Part shown: positions 60,799 through 64,000 of the stretch, piece by piece | Layout: each line of letters begins with the position of its first letter | Numbering within the stretch: position 1 is the stretch's first letter | Assembly: GCF_000346465.2 (NCBI RefSeq) | Contig: NC_034013.1 | Coordinates: 3,706,907 to 3,770,906 of the forward strand | Direction: 5' to 3' | Source: Prunus persica | Lineage: Eukaryota; Streptophyta; Magnoliopsida; Rosales; Rosaceae | DNA: 64,000 nucleotides | Notes under the pieces: model-generated | Told to the model about the DNA's origin: nothing | Database searches by the model: none | What the model saw: only the letters and a program-made list of their open reading frames with translations | Made by a program: the position numbers and the translations under genes

Positions 60799-61994
60799 AA
60801 CACATCCTCACTAATTAAAATTGAAGAAGAAAGAAGATTAATTAGTATATCAAGAAGTGTTTAAATAAAAAATACTATCCCTGGTTAGGATTTTAGAGAA
60901 ATTTATGACATGCATCATGCATGCTTTCTATTATTAATTCTTCCCCTTAAATCATGTTGTGGTATTAGACATTGTTGTTAAATTCTTCTAAGCCCATCAT
61001 AATCAATAGTATTTCTCAATTTAATTATGGGAATATAATTACCATAGTTAATAATATACACTGCATGTCAACTTTTTCAGAACAATACATGTACACTGTT
61101 GTGTACACTTTATACATGAAAAAGTAGGAACAATAATTTAATCTTCTGCTTCCACTTTTTTCATCTTGCTTTTGTTTTCTTCTCGTTGTTTGTGTGTGTA
61201 GGGTGACCAGGCGTCCATAGTAGGAGGAGCCATAGAATTCGTGAAGGAGCTTGAGCACCTCTTGCATTCCCTTGAAGCACAGAAACTCCAACTTCTACAC
61301 AATGCAGATGTCTCAACCTCCACCTCCAAACCTGCCCAAACCCCTTTTGCACAATTACTAGAATGCCCTCAGTACACTTGGTCTCACTGCCCCAACAAAT
61401 TCACATCAAAAACCAAGGCAGCCATAGCCGATATTGAGGTCACATTAATTGAGACCCATGCAAACCTTAAGATCATGTCACGCAGAATTAGCCCCAGACA
61501 GCTTTCCAAGTTGGTTGGTGGCATCCAATCCCTTCAGCTCACCATCCTTCATCTCACTGTTACCACCATGGACCCTTTTGTTCTCTACTCCATCAGTGTC
61601 AAGGTACGTATATAATAAGGAAAATGTTTGTCCGGAGCTCTTACTTTCTTATTAATCACTTTGACATACATGTATAAATTATTATTATTTTTATAAATTA
61701 TTTTTACATACGTATCAAACTTGATCTACTAGAATGAGCGTCTTCGTCATTCTGTTTTGATAGTTTCATCACCAATAATTAAGGTTTTGCATTTTTGTAT
61801 ACGTTAGTGACGTTTCCTTATTTGCAAATATTTGTTTGCTTTTTTAAGAAATCAATGAATTTGGGTCTAAAATTCGAACATTCTAATTCTGCATGCAGAT
61901 TGAAGAAGGGTGCTTACTGAGTTCGGTGGATGACATAGCAACAGCAATTCACCACATGCTTAGAGTAATTGAGGAAGCAGCTACCTTGTGTTAA
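60300..61994 (+). CDS. bHLH transcription factor, subfamily Ia (bHLH94/96-like)
   Basis: Three exons, 60300-60746, 61202-61603 and 61899-61994, join in frame to 314 residues. The N-terminus [20 protein letters not shown] is typical of the plant bHLH94/96/99 clade. A Gln run and basic KKRRRKPR stretch (about 97-105) precede the bHLH domain (about 116-172). H120, E124 and R128 are the residues that read E-box/G-box DNA. The helix-loop-helix continues across the first intron ([25 protein letters not shown]). The C-terminal ACT-like domain ([20 protein letters not shown]) may mediate dimerisation. The group includes regulators of stomatal lineage and stress genes; the exact role is not deducible. 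The second Met, at 60306, fits the family better as a start. The first donor lies at the edge of a (CT)n tract. Confidence 0.9.
60747..60798. repeat. (CT)n tract starting at the first donor of the bHLH gene
   Basis: The intron begins GTTCTCTCTC and continues as an uninterrupted CT run of about 48 bases. The repeat therefore begins two bases after the GT. Confidence 0.93.
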
Positions 61995-63588
61995 TTAAAT
62001 TCTCCTTTTATATTTTATATTTTTTCTATTTTTCTATTTTCCATATGTAGCTACAGTACCAGAAAAAGACCTTGAGTAGGATCTTAATGGGCTTGGGCTT
62101 TCTGAGGCCCAGCCCATGCTGATGGGCATTTGAACTAGTTTATCTGACCTGTTTGTAAGATGTGTAGTACAGTATTAGAGTGAGCATGTGAACTATGTCA
62201 ATAAACTTTCATGAATGATTTTAGGCTTGTTTACATTACATCTTATAATACATTAGAACTTTGAGAAAATCCTAATATATTCTTCAACTTTTTTTTATTT
62301 GTCAAACGATAGGGAGATGTTTTGTTCATCGCCACGATGTTCGTTACAACAGCCATTAAAAGCGCAAAAAAGCCCCGAAGGGCACCGGTCACAAGGACCA
62401 TATAACTGATTCTACTATTTGCATGTAATTTAAACAGCTCATAAATAAATATGCATGTAATTTAACCGATTCTTCAGAATGTACAAAATTAGATCACTGC
62501 ATGATGCCTGATGGTATGCCAATGCATAGAAGCTGCATGTATGTTGTAGGTATTGAAAACAGTGATGAGTTTTTGTTAAGTTCTGAAGAAAAGCTGCCTT
62601 TGCTCGATCGATGAGTTTTTCCTAATCTTGTATTGATTTTCTCAGCTTCCAATTTTGTTTCTTGTGTGAAATGAATCTGCACCCTCATTAAGACTCGTCA
62701 CGTCCTCTTGTGCAAACAAGAAAATGACCTGCATGCAATGCATGGCCCTCACAAGTTACAACAAGTGTATGTGGGCGTTTGTCTGTGAGAGATTCCGAGG
62801 GAGATGATTTTGGGCCGGCCACGTAGAAAGGTGACAAAGCATGCAATTTCATCCGATATACATGTTACTCAGCATGTGGGTAGGCAGACTCATATAGATC
62901 CATTTAAGAGTTTCAATTGAGGAATTTTTTTAGGGTTTAGGGTCACATGTTCGAAACCATATAGAAAATGACATTGACTTGTAGATTTTATGAAAAAAGG
63001 CATTGATTTCTAGATTAATGGTCGTAAATCAACAACGGACTCTCGCGCATACAAATTAACACCCTAATGTACGATTGCATCTCAATAGCTGCCTTACCAT
63101 GTGGTCTCCCTTTTTTATTGTACTCAACAACATGTTTTATTTTTTGAATTCTTCTCAACTTGGCTCATTGTATTTATACCACAATTTAATTTTGCCTCCT
63201 TATCAAATATAGATGTGCTAGTTGCTTCTTTCTCATTACAAGAAACAAATTTCATCTTCTTAGGGGACTTGTGTAGCTTGCTTTCAGCTGATTTGTCTTC
63301 CTTACTTTGAGCTTTTGAAACATTGCAATCTTACTTTGTGTTTTTTTCCCATTGACTTCCTTACTTTGAGTTTTTGAAACCATGATTACAGAGGAATGAA
63401 AGAGTATAACATGCACAAAGACAACAAGTCAATATTTTTAGCTTTTTAAAGAATGAAAAATGACGGTATTTTGAAAACATCGTCGTAGTATTATATTTCA
63501 TACGTCGCTAGATAAAAACCATCGACGTAGTATGAATTTTAACACAACGGTAGTTAAAAACCGTCGTAGTGTGATAATTAAGACCGAT
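61995..63588. other. Intergenic, downstream of the bHLH gene
   Basis: The first about 220 bp is the probable bHLH 3' UTR (AATAAA at about 62199-62204). No gene follows. The segment at about 63460-63575 carries repeated CGTCGTAGT / ACGTAGTA words in both orientations and looks like the end of a DNA transposon. Confidence 0.45.
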
Positions 63589-64000
63589 TGTTGAGGTCCG
63601 AAAAATCCAAGGTTGGACCCAAATATGTTTCTAGCCTAGTACAACGCTCAATTGAGAAAGAAGCTCGACCGGCGTATGCAGGAATTTGTCGTATGTGCTT
63701 ATACAAATTATGGTACGCACACCACGCCAAACCAATACGCCACCCGCCACGCAAAGAGATCGCAACGAGCCTATAAAAAGTAATAATTCCATGAACCTGC
63801 ACTCATTGTCCCGTCAAGTACAGCTTGCCCTGGCCATAGCCCGTTACAATACGGTAGAGACCGAGCACAAACACGCCACACGACGTTAAGCGAAGAAAAC
63901 CTTTATTTTAATACCGAGCCACGCTACAAGCTTAAGTGGGCCCAAGACACGCAAATTCTTGAGGCTTGTTGAGTGGGTTGTGGCATGGATGATTAAGAGT
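63589..64000 (+). mobile_element. Possible LTR, continuing past the window
   Basis: The sequence changes composition at TGTTGAGGTCC and continues to the window edge. It has a promoter-like CTATAAAAAG at 63771-63780 and few open frames. A TG start and an internal TATA box fit a retrotransposon LTR. The other end lies outside the window, so the call is tentative. Confidence 0.35.

Overview
This window is nuclear DNA from a flowering plant. The genes are split by many GT-AG introns, the intergenic DNA is AT-rich and full of small DNA transposons, and every recognisable protein belongs to a plant family. The repeat types and protein sequences suggest a woody rosid, perhaps Rosaceae such as Prunus; that placement is an inference and was not tested.

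Eight protein-coding genes can be modelled with in-frame splice junctions. From left to right they are: a TPR-like protein (579-1997, minus); a Vma12/TMEM199-type V-ATPase assembly factor (10395-12583, minus); a cytosolic tyrosyl-tRNA synthetase with a rearranged 5' end and a frameshift (13504-16672, plus); a cinnamoyl-CoA-reductase-like SDR (22949-26430, plus); a large INCENP/WYRD homologue (26985-34005, minus); a three-finger CCCH protein (40990-45018, plus); an ATL-type RING-H2 protein (46151-47125, plus); PIG-W/GWT1 of GPI-anchor synthesis (48775-57407, plus); and a subfamily Ia bHLH factor (60300-61994, plus). That makes nine loci if the damaged synthetase is counted. There is also an NB-LRR resistance-gene relic (19129-20262, minus).

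The spaces between the genes are built largely from mobile DNA. Several insertions can be delimited to the base by target-site duplications: a 795-bp hAT-like element inside a larger TAA-flanked element (3943-5807); a 181-bp MITE and a second fold-back element both nested in a larger inverted-repeat element (about 6956-8660); a 579-bp hAT-like element inside the NB-LRR relic (19654-20232); two Helitron-like copies head to tail (34377-34948); and a retroposed, poly(A)-tailed segment with a 14-bp duplication (38928-39985). A tRNA-derived SINE lies in an intron of the SDR gene.

The genes are mostly unrelated housekeeping or regulatory loci and do not form a pathway. Two act on ER-associated processes (V-ATPase assembly and GPI-anchor acylation), which is probably chance. 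From memory, PIG-W, an ATL RING gene and a TPR-like gene also lie close together on Arabidopsis chromosome 4, so part of the window may be an old syntenic block. I found no convincing undescribed multi-gene system. The most unusual feature is the tyrosyl-tRNA synthetase locus, where a tandem partial duplication, a premature stop, loss of exon 1 in the downstream copy and a 7-G frameshift all coincide.
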